Of a stretch of 64,000 nucleotides of DNA, positions 1 to 8,813 are shown piece after piece. The stretch's first letter is position 1. Each line of letters starts with the position of its first letter. Below the pieces are notes generated by a model that did not search any database, was not told the origin of the DNA, and saw only the letters and a program-made list of their open reading frames with translations. The position numbers and the translations under genes were made by a program. Origin of the DNA: Roseburia sp. 1XD42-34. GTDB lineage: Bacteria > Bacillota > Bacilli > Bacillales > Amphibacillaceae. The DNA lies in contig NZ_QWLJ01000011.1 of assembly GCF_009917385.1 (NCBI RefSeq), positions 85,115 through 149,114 on the forward strand. Direction: 5' to 3'.

Positions 1-825
1 CATTTTTTGCTTTACTACTTCTTTGGCTGCATTCCGAGCGCTTGGCATAATGACATCCGGCTCATATGCTCCTTGATTATCTGTTAAAAAACGTCGCATC
101 TCTTGAAAGAATGCACTTTTCATATCTGTTGATAAATTAATTTTTGCAATCCCGTGCAAGTATGTCTGTGCTATCTCTTCGTCCTTGTTATCACTTCCAC
201 CGTGAAGTACAAGAGGAATTGCCACTTTTTGATTTATCTCAGCAAGTAAATCCAATTTCAATTCTGGCTTTCCTGCATGTTTATATTGCCCATGTGATGT
301 TCCAATAGCAACAGCCAATGTATCGATACCGGTCTCTTCTACAAACCTCTTAGCGTCATCAGCATCTGTATATAAAATTTCATCAGCTCCACCTTCTGAA
401 CTTCCTTCATTTGAACCAATTGTGCCTAATTCAGCCTCTACGGACACATTTACATCATGAGCAATGTTGACAACTTCCTTTGTAATGGCTATGTTATCCG
501 CAAATGAAGCATGAGAGGCATCAATCATTACCGACGTATAGCCATTACGAATAGCTCTCATAACATCTTTTACAGACGATCCATGATCTAGATGAATAGC
601 CATAGGTACTTTTGCGTTTTTACAGCTTTCACGTACATATGCAATAAAATCATCGCCAACTAAGTCAAGCTCATTAGGGTGAATTTGAATGATAGCTGGT
701 GCTTTTTTCTCTTCAGCAGATTCAATAACCACTCTGACAAATTCGCTGTTTGCTACGTTAAAGGAACCTACTGCAAAATTATTTTTATAAGCTACTTCTA
801 ACAATTCCTTCATATTCATTAACAT
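1..825 (-). CDS. Class II ketose-bisphosphate aldolase (partial, C-terminus off the left edge)
   Basis: The 275 codons visible encode a zinc-dependent class II aldolase, which cleaves fructose- or tagatose-type 1,6-bisphosphates into dihydroxyacetone phosphate and an aldehyde phosphate. Seen in the sequence: an HLDHGSS motif (catalytic Asp and zinc His), VEAELGTIG, AIGTSHGQYK, LVLHGGSD and KINLSTDMK, in the order of the family. GTSHG is closer to GatY/KbaY-type aldolases than to FbaA, so a specialised sugar rather than glycolysis is likely (inference). The start is the ATG at 825, preceded by GAGGAG at good spacing; two more in-frame ATGs follow closely. It lies 21 bp downstream of the PRD regulator gene and probably shares its transcript. 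The exact substrate cannot be told from the sequence. Confidence 0.9.
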   Translation of the reverse strand, partial: MLMNMKELLEVAYKNNFAVGSFNVANSEFVRVVIESAEEKKAPAIIQIHPNELDLVGDDFIAYVRESCKNAKVPMAIHLDHGSSVKDVMRAIRNGYTSVMIDASHASFADNIAITKEVVNIAHDVNVSVEAELGTIGSNEGSSEGGADEILYTDADDAKRFVEETGIDTLAVAIGTSHGQYKHAGKPELKLDLLAEINQKVAIPLVLHGGSDNKDEEIAQTYLHGIAKINLSTDMKSAFFQEMRRFLTDNQGAYEPDVIMPSARNAAKEVVKQKM

Positions 826-846
826 GTTTCTTCTCTCCTCTTTGAT

Positions 847-2703
847 TTATATTCGATTCCAAATATCGATAAACTCTTCTTTTGAGCTAGAGTGGATTAA
901 CTTCCGCACATTCTCAATACGTTTGGTTTTTTGAAAAAATTCAGCGAAGGCGTATTCATTCCGTTCTATATCAGCAGAGGGAATATAAATAATGATCAGC
1001 TGAACTAATTCACTCCCCCATTTAACCGCCTTTTTGTTAACGCCAATAATTACCTTCTCCTTAAATTCTTCTTTTTTAAAATAAGGATGCGGGATTGCTA
1101 CTAAGTTTCCAATAGATGTGTAGGATATTCTCTCTCTTTTCATAATCGGTTCATAAAAATGCCCTTGGTTATTCAGCATGAGCAACTGGCTAATCACTTG
1201 TTCAGGATTGCTTTCATGTATCCAGTGAATTGCTGCCTGCTCAATAATAGAATTCTGTGCTTCAAGGAAAAAACGAATTTTCTTAATATCACTACTTTGA
1301 AAGGCACTTTGAATCATAATGAAATTTTCAGTGGTCTTTGGTGTACTTGCTAAATTTATTCCAATATATAAATATGCATGTTGAAAAGCATAGTCGGGGG
1401 AATATTTTTCTATTTTTAAAATTTCCAGCTCGTCAAAATAGGTTGCTATTTTGGAAGCAAGTAACTTCGTTCGCTCGTATCCCCTGCTATAAAGAATAAT
1501 CGTCTTTAGTTTCTTCTTACTTTGCGAATCGAGAATAACCTGAATATGATAAGCTAAATAAGCTATTTCGCTATCCTGAATCTCTACCAAAAATTCCCTC
1601 TCCAATAAAAAGGCAATATGAGAAGCGATACTAAAGGAAAAAAAGTATTCCGACTTTGCTTCTTTTACAAAGGGATTATAAATAAGCAAATTATGCGATG
1701 CAGGATAAATAATTCGATAAATATGGTTTGAAATATTATTTCTAAAACGTTTTTCAGAGTAAGTGGGAACTTGGTATACGTGCTCTACTTGAAGTAAAAT
1801 GGCTTCGATTTTACTTATAATATCTGCGTCTTTGTTTTTTATTTGTGATCCTTCTAAATCTAACTGTAACGATATTAAATAATTCACTAGAAAAACAGCT
1901 TCATCATCTGTTATATGGGCATATTCGGATAGATGAGAACGAACAGCTTCTACAACTTCAAACTCCTTAAAGGAGGTTAAATTAGTTAATTCTGTATTCT
2001 TAATTTCAACTAGATGGTGGTGGTTTATTTGATGAATCATAATGATTAATTGGATCGCAATTTTCTTATACATCGAAAATTCAAGATTTAAGTTATGCTC
2101 CTTATTGATCTCATCTATAATCTTAAAAACGCTTTCAACTGTACTAGCATCAACCCACGAGTGGAACCCGCTTACGACAAAATCCTTATATACTTCCTTC
2201 TTTACAGAAATAGATGTAAAAAAGCTTTCAAGAAGAATTCTTTTCTGCATCTCTGCTCCAATCATTTTAATTCCTTTAAAAACTTTTGTATCCATTTCTA
2301 CATCAATTCCTAAAGCATGAATATTCATGGTTAACTTTTGAATACGACTTCTTATTGTCTGTGGTGAATAAAAAAATTTATCGGCGATTTCATCATAGGA
2401 AGTATAGTCATTTTTATTCATTAAAAATTTTATAATATGGAATTCCAACAGTGCATCTTCTATTTCTTTATCACTTAAACGAATCGCTTTATCTTCACCA
2501 TTTCCCTTCATAATTGCATACCCCCGCGGTGAGGATGTAATCATCATGTCATGGCAGTCTTTGTTAATTTCTTTAATATAATTTCTAATTGTGCGATCAG
2601 TCACATGCAATAACTCAGCTAACGTAGCAGCGGATACATATTCTCCATTTTGATTCAATAGAAAGTCAATTAATTGATTATGCTTTTTATGCAAACAAAC
2701 CAC
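847..2703 (-). CDS. PRD-containing transcriptional regulator with EIIA domain (MtlR/LicR type)
   Basis: A 618-residue activator or antiterminator-like regulator of a sugar PTS operon. Domains in order: an HTH_11 winged helix at about residues 8-60, a second Mga-like HTH at about 85-140, two PRDs at about 190-400, an EIIB-like segment at about 405-490, and a C-terminal PTS EIIA-2 domain with the phosphorylatable His in VAIPHPYF. The EIIB-like segment reads ILYSRGYE and has no cysteine, so that phosphosite appears lost. PRD and EIIA histidines are phosphorylated by HPr and EIIB in this family, coupling activity to sugar transport. The listed start is GTG at 2703, but the GAAAGG is only 2 nt away; TTG at codon 4 (about 11 nt away) is an alternative. 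Its own PTS genes must lie outside the window. Confidence 0.88.
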   Translation of the reverse strand: MVCLHKKHNQLIDFLLNQNGEYVSAATLAELLHVTDRTIRNYIKEINKDCHDMMITSSPRGYAIMKGNGEDKAIRLSDKEIEDALLEFHIIKFLMNKNDYTSYDEIADKFFYSPQTIRSRIQKLTMNIHALGIDVEMDTKVFKGIKMIGAEMQKRILLESFFTSISVKKEVYKDFVVSGFHSWVDASTVESVFKIIDEINKEHNLNLEFSMYKKIAIQLIIMIHQINHHHLVEIKNTELTNLTSFKEFEVVEAVRSHLSEYAHITDDEAVFLVNYLISLQLDLEGSQIKNKDADIISKIEAILLQVEHVYQVPTYSEKRFRNNISNHIYRIIYPASHNLLIYNPFVKEAKSEYFFSFSIASHIAFLLEREFLVEIQDSEIAYLAYHIQVILDSQSKKKLKTIILYSRGYERTKLLASKIATYFDELEILKIEKYSPDYAFQHAYLYIGINLASTPKTTENFIMIQSAFQSSDIKKIRFFLEAQNSIIEQAAIHWIHESNPEQVISQLLMLNNQGHFYEPIMKRERISYTSIGNLVAIPHPYFKKEEFKEKVIIGVNKKAVKWGSELVQLIIIYIPSADIERNEYAFAEFFQKTKRIENVRKLIHSSSKEEFIDIWNRI

Positions 2704-2737
2704 AACCTTTCTATATCTTTATTTTAATACGCGTTTA

Positions 2738-2752
2738 TTGCAAGCGCTATAA
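2738..2752. promoter_or_regulatory. Candidate cre site (CcpA binding)
   Basis: TTGCAAGCGCTATAA matches the Bacillus catabolite-responsive element core (TGNAANCGNTWNCA) except near its 3' end. It lies 35 bp upstream of the PRD regulator start, where CcpA-HPr-Ser-P would repress this sugar operon in the presence of glucose. The role is inferred from sequence and position only. Confidence 0.5.
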
Positions 2753-2879
2753 CTGTAGTATTTCCTAAGGGTAGGAAAATAGGAATGCTTTTTAGAAAAT
2801 CATGTTTTCAACTTTCTTTTTATAAGACAGTCCGTCAAAGTAAGCATTACCTGATAATGGGCTGGATCAGAGACTTGGA

Positions 2880-3405
2880 AAGTCGCTGATCTTTATCAGA
2901 ACAAAGATGCTGGCTGTGACAGGCGTTTCCAATAGACAGGCTAGTAAAGCAATGGAGAAGCTTTTGGGCTACCCCGTAATCAGTCGTGAAGGTATGCGTT
3001 AACGACTTTTAAATACTGAAGTAGTTCCAGGAGAATCAGTATCATACCAAAAGTCAGGAGAAAAAGAAAAAAGGAAGGGAAATGAAGAATGCTAGTGTGC
3101 ACCAGGGCTAGAAAGGAATGGAAGAAGGGCAAAACGTTGAAAAACGACATTTTATTCGTAAAATGAAACACCCACTTGGGGAGAAATTTGAACAGTTTTT
3201 ATGAAGACTTACAAGTATGATCCAAACAAGCATCACCTAGTTATTAGCGGAGATGGAGCGAAGTAGATCACATCCTGCTAGGATTATTTCCAACACAACG
3301 CGACTTTTGTCAATGATCGTTTTTATGTTGCCCGGGATGTGCAGCGTTTGTTTCGGGATCATTCGCGATATCGCTCCATCGGAAAAAACTAGCAAAATGT
3401 GACTA
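2880..3405 (+). pseudogene. Decayed ISLre2-family (UPF0236) transposase
   Basis: Translation in pieces recovers typical ISLre2 segments: near 2905-3000 a segment reading AVTGVSNRQASKAMEKL, and near 3205-3400 one reading HHLVISGDGAK followed by FVNDRFYVARDVQRLFRDHS. The GDGA motif contains a catalytic Asp of this DDE-type family. At least three in-frame stops (after GMR, after GDGAK and after ITSC) and missing stretches show that it is dead. No terminal repeats could be placed. The flanking stretch from 2753 to 2880 shows nothing else. Confidence 0.6.
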
Positions 3406-3978
3406 GGAAAGTTTCATAGTAGAACTAAATTACTTGATTACAGGAATGCTTTCTTATCTTATTAGAAAAACTTGGCTTATCGCCAAATCTTTAGTGAAAA
3501 CTATCGTCTTTGTTATACTATAAAGCCTAACGTTTTATGCTTTCCTATAGTGCAAAAGAAAAAACAAATCCGATATAGATTGATTTCCACTTAAACTATC
3601 TATTTATTCTATTCGCTACGTAGGCTACATAGGTGTTCATACTCGCTTTAATAGCTCTATTCTTTACCATAATCAGCTCATATTATCATTTAAATGCGGC
3701 ACTCCATCGGAACACGAAGTAACTGAATACATGGAGAAACTTACCTTAAATTAGGCGGAATAATATCCATTAACATTACAAGTTTTTTAATTTTATATAC
3801 CAACTAAATTTTACCATAAAAGATAATCTTAGAGGTATTGTAATATATTTTCACGAAATTTTTCACATAGAAGGTATGATATACTATAGCATATATCTAA
3901 GCTAGTAAGCAGAGAGTAGCGCAGCAATAAAAATAATTCTGCTACTTAAACATAGATGATTATAAAGGGTGAAAAGAC
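3406..3978. other. Gene-free stretch with one 23-bp shared word
   Basis: No convincing gene is seen here. The region carries one copy of a 23-bp word also found beside the IS110 remnant at 26.2 kb (see its own entry). Around 3640-3755 a broken reading on the plus strand faintly resembles a transposase C-terminus, but it is too short to assign. Confidence 0.4.
3437..3459 (+). repeat. 23-bp exact repeat, copy 1 (second copy at 26207-26229)
   Basis: The 23 bases beginning ATTACAGGAATG and ending CTTTCTTATCT are identical at 3437-3459 and 26207-26229. Copy 1 lies just after the ISLre2 remnant; copy 2 lies about 105 bp upstream of the start of a truncated IS110 transposase. The likely meaning is an end or target sequence of a lost mobile element (inference). 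Confidence 0.6.
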
Positions 3979-4317
3979 ATGAGTGATATAAGGGAATTAA
4001 TACAGGAAATTAACGCATTTCGGGACGACCGAGATTGGAGACAGTTTCATAATCCGAAAGATTTGGCAATCTCTCTTTCGCTGGAAGCAGCAGAATTGCT
4101 AGAAGATTTCCAATGGAAAACAAGCGAGCAGGCTGTAGAAGCTAACATGACAAACATCAAAGAGGAGCTTGCAGACGTCATGATTTATGCCTTCATGCTT
4201 AGCGATGATTTAAACCTAGATATAAAAGAGATTATTTTAGAAAAAATGCAGAAAAACGCTAAGAAATATCCGGTGAAAAAAAGTAAAGGAAGAAAAATGA
4301 AGTATCATAATTTGTAA
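3979..4317 (+). CDS. MazG-like nucleotide pyrophosphohydrolase
   Basis: A 112-residue all-alpha NTP pyrophosphohydrolase of the MazG/RS21-C6 (dCTPP1-like) group, which hydrolyses non-canonical or excess (d)NTPs to NMP and pyrophosphate. The metal-binding pattern is visible as SLSLEAAELLEDFQW (two Glu on one helix) followed by IKEELADVMIYAFM (EExxD on the next). Length is typical for the single-domain form. The start ATG at 3979 follows AAAGGGTG at good distance. It is monocistronic, with a gene-poor region on each side, so context does not point to a specific nucleotide. Function as a house-cleaning enzyme is by family. Confidence 0.85.
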   Translation: MSDIRELIQEINAFRDDRDWRQFHNPKDLAISLSLEAAELLEDFQWKTSEQAVEANMTNIKEELADVMIYAFMLSDDLNLDIKEIILEKMQKNAKKYPVKKSKGRKMKYHNL

Positions 4318-4827
4318 TCGTTAAATTAGGAACATCGGCGTTTTTTTCTATTTTTTAAAACTTCTAGAGAGATGTTATCCGCATGTGAAAAGGATGGGAT
4401 CAGTGTATAAAAGGTATGAAAATCGTGCGGGATATGTCTATGAGAATTTTTAGTCCATGCCAAAGGACTTGAGATAATTACTCCATACCTATTGATCTAT
4501 CGTACCTTGCTTGTGGCCTAATTCAAAAAACATAAAAAAGGTGGGGTAGCTTGTTAAATCTTGGCCCAGCCCCTTTTCTACGCTTATTCAAGTATAAAAA
4601 TCCGTAAACAAAGGATTTGTTTACTATACCAGTGTGCATGATAAAACCTCAGCCATTCAGAATTTTTTAACTGCGGATATTCGTGACACTATATTATTGG
4701 TCTATAGAAGGGTTTTGGATTTCGTTAAGCCATGAATAAAAACCAATCTTATTATGAAGAATTTTTCCCTCTGAAAGACCAGTTTGAACATCATACCATT
4801 TTATCGTTTTCCCATAGAAATACCTAT
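4318..4827. other. Gene-free stretch
   Basis: No gene was recognised in these 510 bp. A weak dyad (GGTGGGG ... CCCCTTTT) around 4540-4580 could act as a terminator for the MazG-like gene but is not convincing. The end runs into repeat R1 copy A. Confidence 0.4.
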
Positions 4828-5031
4828 GAACAAAGGCGCAGAGCGCCTGTTTAGCAACGTAGCGACTGGAGCGAATCGACTGAGATAAAGGAATCACGGT
4901 GAGGTAACGAACCGATGATGACTTATCGTAGGGCGATTTCGGGAAGTCGCCTAGTTGCTGGGCGCTTAAGCCGGACGTGGCTATCCCGTTATATCTGTAC
5001 TCATAAGCCAACATTTTTATACTTCTTATCT
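4828..5031 (+). repeat. Dispersed repeat R1, copy A
   Basis: About 204 bp, starting GAACAAAGGCGC and ending near CTTCTTATCT. It has a perfect 5' hairpin (GGCGC-AGA-GCGCC), the signature TTTAGCAACGTAGCGACTGG, a central GGCGA/TCGCC hairpin, an AGCC-N6-GGCT hairpin, and an AT-rich tail with ATAAG ... CTTAT arms. It is the short form, in which the middle reads CACGGTGAGG rather than the long hairpin module seen in copies B and F. No protein is encoded; open frames across it are incidental. Confidence 0.8.
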
Positions 5032-5088
5032 ATTAAAAAACCACATAAATTATATCAATAAAATGGAAGCTTTCCCCGCTGCCTTTGC

Positions 5089-5445
5089 TTAACGTTTTTC
5101 TTTGTTATTTTTTTCTCCTCCATCCATATTAAATATTTGAAGTCGTGTATGTGAGGAACTTACTCCCATTAGATGGTTTAAAAATTCTATAGTCTCCGCA
5201 GTATTACTTTGCGGTTTTTGTCCAAGAGTTGAATCTTTTTGTAGACTGTCTTTGCTTATTTTTTCTTCAGAAATGAAAATCCTTTCCCCATTACGTAGAA
5301 CGATATACTTTCTTATACTTCCATTAATAGTAACAACTTCTAGTTTCGAATCATTATTATCTTTGTCCTTTAAAAATAAGCTCTTTGTATTTCTTTCCGT
5401 TGGATGCCATGAGGTGATCGAATTCCCTATACCATTTATGTTCAT
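5089..5445 (-). CDS. Hypothetical protein, 118 residues
   Basis: I do not recognise this protein. The best start is the internal ATG at 5445 (MNINGIGNS...), because GGAGGG lies 5-6 nt before it; the longer frame from 5469 has no such site. The product is hydrophilic, without a signal peptide, membrane segment or cysteines, and has a central beta-rich stretch (LEVVTINGSIRKYIVLRNG) followed by a Ser/Gln-rich linker and a C-terminal amphipathic stretch. It is monocistronic between repeat R1-A and an empty region. The good ribosome binding site and codon use suggest a real gene, but no function can be assigned. Confidence 0.55.
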   Translation of the reverse strand: MNINGIGNSITSWHPTERNTKSLFLKDKDNNDSKLEVVTINGSIRKYIVLRNGERIFISEEKISKDSLQKDSTLGQKPQSNTAETIEFLNHLMGVSSSHTRLQIFNMDGGEKNNKEKR

Positions 5446-5885
5446 TTTATCCCTCCATATAACTTTCATTATATTTAGTAGCTATGTCGCTATGTAAGAT
5501 TAAATTATATAGAAAACAACACTTAGTTACAGCATGACTAGACCTTCAAAAAATTAACAAAGGAAATAAATAATACCAAAGTAAATTTTTCATTTATAAA
5601 ACATTCCGTTTCATAGAATGATAGGTAATTTACTATTAATATCGGGATATACGCTAAAATAGTTAACATTTTCCAAGAAACACTTTAGCTGTGGTCAATA
5701 TATTGTGCGCCTCACCGACTAATAATGTACATAAGTTTTATAAAAGTGCATATAAGCCTCCCCAACTTTATTGGAAAGCGCCTTCATAAAAAGCAGTACA
5801 TAGCTTGCCAACTACTTATTAACAAAAAATTAACATTTAACATATACAAATTACACACTTCTTAGAAAAAATGGAGTCACGAAGC
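5446..5885. other. Gene-free stretch between divergent small genes
   Basis: AT-rich intergenic DNA. It presumably holds the promoters of both flanking genes, which point away from each other, but no clear -35/-10 pair or operator stood out. Confidence 0.4.
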
Positions 5886-6272
5886 GTGGAAAAAACTATG
5901 AAAAAGAAGAAATTAATTATGCTAGTATTCTTGCTCAGTCTAGCTTTAAATGTATATTTAGTAGGAAAATCAATCGTAATGAAAAGCTTATTTGAACCTA
6001 CTGCTGAGGAAGAAATTATATTGAGTGAAATGGTTCAAAAAACAATAGAAAGTGATAGCTACAAACGATTGGCAGAGAAAGAAGAGGTTATTGCTATTAA
6101 AACAGATGTAAATAAATTTAAAGGGGGAGTATTTCCCTACAATCTAGAAGTTAACGTTAGCACTAAGAAACAAACATATCATTTCTCCTGTCAAGATAAA
6201 AAGTGTTCTACGATGGATATTGGCGGTTGGTCTTATTCTATTTATCAAGATGAAGAGCCAAGGCTGCCATAA
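5886..6272 (+). CDS. Small membrane-anchored extracytoplasmic protein of unknown function
   Basis: About 128 residues: a lysine-rich N-terminus (MKKKKL), one hydrophobic segment (LIMLVFLLSLALNVYLVG), then a hydrophilic domain that ends in a Cys-containing stretch (FSCQDKKCSTMD). The topology suggests a membrane-anchored or secreted domain outside the cell, and the CxxxxC pair could form a disulfide. The likely start is GTG at 5886, which has GGAG 9 nt upstream; the ATG at 5871 lacks a site, and ATG at 5898 is a third option. It stands alone. The architecture resembles many small sporulation or envelope proteins of Bacillaceae, but I do not recognise the family. Confidence 0.55.
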   Translation: MEKTMKKKKLIMLVFLLSLALNVYLVGKSIVMKSLFEPTAEEEIILSEMVQKTIESDSYKRLAEKEEVIAIKTDVNKFKGGVFPYNLEVNVSTKKQTYHFSCQDKKCSTMDIGGWSYSIYQDEEPRLP

Positions 6273-6311
6273 AGTGAAAAAAACTGGTAAACTTCTTATT
6301 CCTGACTATGA

Positions 6312-6488
6312 GATTTATCCCGCATGCAAGATACCGTAAGACTCCCACTTCAATATCTTTGCGTTGCTACAAAAGATCTAAGCGGAAGAAAACCGCACCT
6401 AAATGCCCCATTCATTTAAGGGCCTTTAGGTCATACCCTTTTAGGTACTAACGTGCAGTAGGAGATGGAATAAAGCTCCTACTGCATG
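6312..6488 (-). repeat. Dispersed repeat R2, copy a
   Basis: About 177 bp in minus orientation. Read on the minus strand it begins with a hairpin whose arms are CAGTAGGAG and CTCCTACTG, passes through AGGGTATGACCT, and ends TTGCATGCGGGATAAA. It aligns along its whole length with copy b at 54553-54728. It fills most of the gap between the small membrane protein and the metal-transporter operon. No coding capacity is seen. Confidence 0.75.
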
Positions 6489-6681
6489 AAGCTTCACTTT
6501 ATCACGTCTAATTTTAATACATTCTAATGCCACACTCTAACCCATACTCCTATTTTCTTTCCCACAAGTTTTATGGTAAAATTTTTACGTATCTAGACTT
6601 TCTCATACAAAGATAAAAGATATACATAAAACATTCATAACCCAATCCTTACTACGATTTTAAGCTTTCTACCAAGCTAAA

Positions 6682-6709
6682 CCCGCAGGAATTCAAAAGA
6701 TGCTGCGGG
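6682..6709 (-). terminator. Hairpin downstream of the metal-transporter operon
   Basis: CCCGCAG and CTGCGGG form a 7-bp GC-rich stem with a 14-nt loop, followed on the minus strand by TTTAGCTT. It lies about 165 bp past the lipoprotein stop and may end the operon. The T tract is weak, so this is tentative. The rest of 6489-6873 shows nothing. Confidence 0.4.
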
Positions 6710-6873
6710 ATAACTTCTTCGTCTCTCTTTCATAAGAAAACAAGTTCTAATATGCCCCTGTACATGTTAATGAGTTTTTCCTCTATAAATGGAGCAGCCC
6801 AACTTGTAGTCTACCACGTCTATGCTATTCAACTTATCTAGTATAGGAGAAAAGAGAGCGTTTATATTTTTAG

Positions 6874-7827
6874 TTACCTATTTAAACCATCACTTATAAT
6901 CTCAATATTATATTTTAAATATTTTACATAAGTGTCTACTTCATCCCCAGGCTGACCAATTTCATCAGAGTAAATTGCTTTTTCATAAATGTCCACACCA
7001 GACTCTTTAGATACAGTTTCCATTGGGCGAGGGTCGACATTCGATTCTACAAACAAGACTGGAACATTATTCTTATTAATATATTCAACCAATGATTTAA
7101 TTTGTTCTGGTGAGCCGTTTTCCTCTGTATCCACTCTCCATATACATTCTTCTTCCATTCCGTAGTGATCAAGCATATATTGAAACGCACATTCACTCGT
7201 CACTAGTATACGCCTATCCTCTGGAATAGCTTTTATTTTTTCTTGATACTCTTTATCAATTTCCTTTAACCTTGATAAATATTCTTTTGCGCGCTCTCCA
7301 TAGTAATCTTTATTATCAGGATCTACTTCAATGAAAGCATCCCGCATATTTTCAACCATTTTAATGCCTACCCCTGGGTCAATAAAAGAGTGTGGATTTA
7401 TTTCTTCTTCCCTGCTGCCTTCAGCTGATAAATACATTGGTTCAACACCTTCAGTTAAGTTATACACATTAGATTCATTTTGCCCGACGGAATCGATCAT
7501 CTTGAAAAACCACCCGTCTTTACCACCCTCTAAATTCATTCCGTTATAAAAAAGAACATCTGCATCCGTTGCCTTTTTTATATCCTCGGGTAATGGTTCA
7601 TACTCGTGAGGATCCGTCCCAGTAGGTACTAAGTTATGTACCTCAACCTTATCTCCACCAACTTCTCTAGCTAAATCACTGATGATAGTAAATGAAGAAA
7701 TAACTAGTAAGCTCTCTTCATCAGAATCTGAAGCTGCATTTCCTTTTTCTTTGTTTTCGTTTCCACAACCAGCCAAAATAATTAAAGTCAGACTGACTGC
7801 TAAAATTATTTTCAGTAAGTTCTTCAT
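6874..7827 (-). CDS. mntA: Metal ABC transporter substrate-binding lipoprotein (Mn/Zn, MntA/PsaA type)
   Basis: A cluster A-I (TroA/PsaA) solute-binding protein that hands a divalent metal to the adjacent permease. Numbering from the ATG at 7827, the lipobox is LILAGC with Cys21, and the four expected ligands are His74 (DPHEYEP), His146 (NPHSF), Glu212 (SECAF) and Asp288 (YSDEIG). The H-H-E-D set is typical of manganese-binding members. It lacks the His-rich loop of zinc-specific ZnuA, which supports Mn over Zn. The ATG at 7827 follows GGGAAGGGAG by 8 nt; the longer TTG-started frame from 7854 overlaps that site and is rejected. It is the third gene of the operon, about 120 bp after the permease. 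Confidence 0.9.
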   Translation of the reverse strand: MKNLLKIILAVSLTLIILAGCGNENKEKGNAASDSDEESLLVISSFTIISDLAREVGGDKVEVHNLVPTGTDPHEYEPLPEDIKKATDADVLFYNGMNLEGGKDGWFFKMIDSVGQNESNVYNLTEGVEPMYLSAEGSREEEINPHSFIDPGVGIKMVENMRDAFIEVDPDNKDYYGERAKEYLSRLKEIDKEYQEKIKAIPEDRRILVTSECAFQYMLDHYGMEEECIWRVDTEENGSPEQIKSLVEYINKNNVPVLFVESNVDPRPMETVSKESGVDIYEKAIYSDEIGQPGDEVDTYVKYLKYNIEIISDGLNR

Positions 7828-7946
7828 TAATAGTACTCCCTTCCCTATTAGCAATTTTCTAAGTTAACCTACAGCTAAAGCACTCGTTTCAAACTTTGGT
7901 TGTCTTATTGAAGCTTTTTTATCGATTGATAATTGGGACCGCTTCT

Positions 7947-8813
7947 TTAAACGGGATCCGTAAATATGTCCTTTCTTTTATTAATTCTTAGTGTACGCAA
8001 AAGCACACCTTGTTTTGGGGAGAAGAGAAATGCCACCAAAAACATTGCTGTGGTTGCAAGTGCGATTACCGGACCAGATGGTAAATTATAAGTGAAACTA
8101 AAATATAGTCCAATAATGGCTGATAAAGCTCCGAAAAAAGCAGCCATAAAAATCATTACTGACATCCGATTTGTTAATAAATAGGCTGTTGCAGCCGGAG
8201 TGATTAACATAGATATGACTAGGATTACGCCAACTGTCTGTAATGAAGCCACAGTCACAAGAGTTAATAAAACCATGATGGCATAATGAATCATTCTTAC
8301 TTTTAGTCCGTACGCAGCAGCCATTGTTTCGTCAAAACTGGACACAAGAAACTCTTTATAAAACAACAATACTGAAAGAAGGACAACAACACCCACAATA
8401 ATGGTTAACCACATATCTGATGAGCGTACCGACAATACATTTCCAAATAAAATTTGTGTTAAATCCGTAGCGCTTTGAGCTAATGTTATTAAAATAATCC
8501 CAAAAGCGAAGGCTGCGGAAAAAACAATTCCAATAGAAGAATCATTTTTCACACGGCTATTTTGACTAATTATTCCAATTCCTATAGCTGAAAGTATTCC
8601 TGTTAAAACCGCCCCATAAAAATAATTGATTCCTAACATATAGGAAATTGCTACTCCTGGAAGCACTGCATGGGAAACTGCATCCCCCATTAGAGCCATA
8701 CCGCGAAGTACAATGAAGCTTCCTATGACTCCACAAATAATTCCTACTACAATCGATGTAATTAGTGCTTTTTGTAAAAATTCGTAGTTCATCATATCCT
8801 GGATAAATTCCAT
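7947..8813 (-). CDS. mntC: Metal ABC transporter permease (ABC-3 family)
   Basis: A 288-residue integral membrane protein with about eight to nine hydrophobic segments, of the ABC-3 family of Mn/Zn/Fe importers. Family motifs seen include VIGSFIVLRGMALMGDAVSHAVLPGVA near the N-terminus (the ATPase-coupling region) and TVGVILVISMLITPAA near residue 200. Its ATG overlaps the ATPase gene by one base (TAATG), a strong sign of translational coupling. B. subtilis mnt has two permease genes; here there is only one, so it presumably works as a homodimer. The metal follows from the binding protein, hence manganese is most likely. Confidence 0.9.
   Translation of the reverse strand: MEFIQDMMNYEFLQKALITSIVVGIICGVIGSFIVLRGMALMGDAVSHAVLPGVAISYMLGINYFYGAVLTGILSAIGIGIISQNSRVKNDSSIGIVFSAAFAFGIILITLAQSATDLTQILFGNVLSVRSSDMWLTIIVGVVVLLSVLLFYKEFLVSSFDETMAAAYGLKVRMIHYAIMVLLTLVTVASLQTVGVILVISMLITPAATAYLLTNRMSVMIFMAAFFGALSAIIGLYFSFTYNLPSGPVIALATTAMFLVAFLFSPKQGVLLRTLRINKRKDIFTDPV

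Noticed and set aside
4694..5014. 106-codon minus-strand frame
   Set aside because: It runs across repeat R1 copy A and has no ribosome binding site or protein-like composition; the DNA is explained by the repeat.
5252..5497. 81-codon plus-strand frame opposite the hypothetical gene at 5.1-5.4 kb
   Set aside because: It is antisense to a frame with a good ribosome binding site and has the hydrophobic bias typical of shadow frames.
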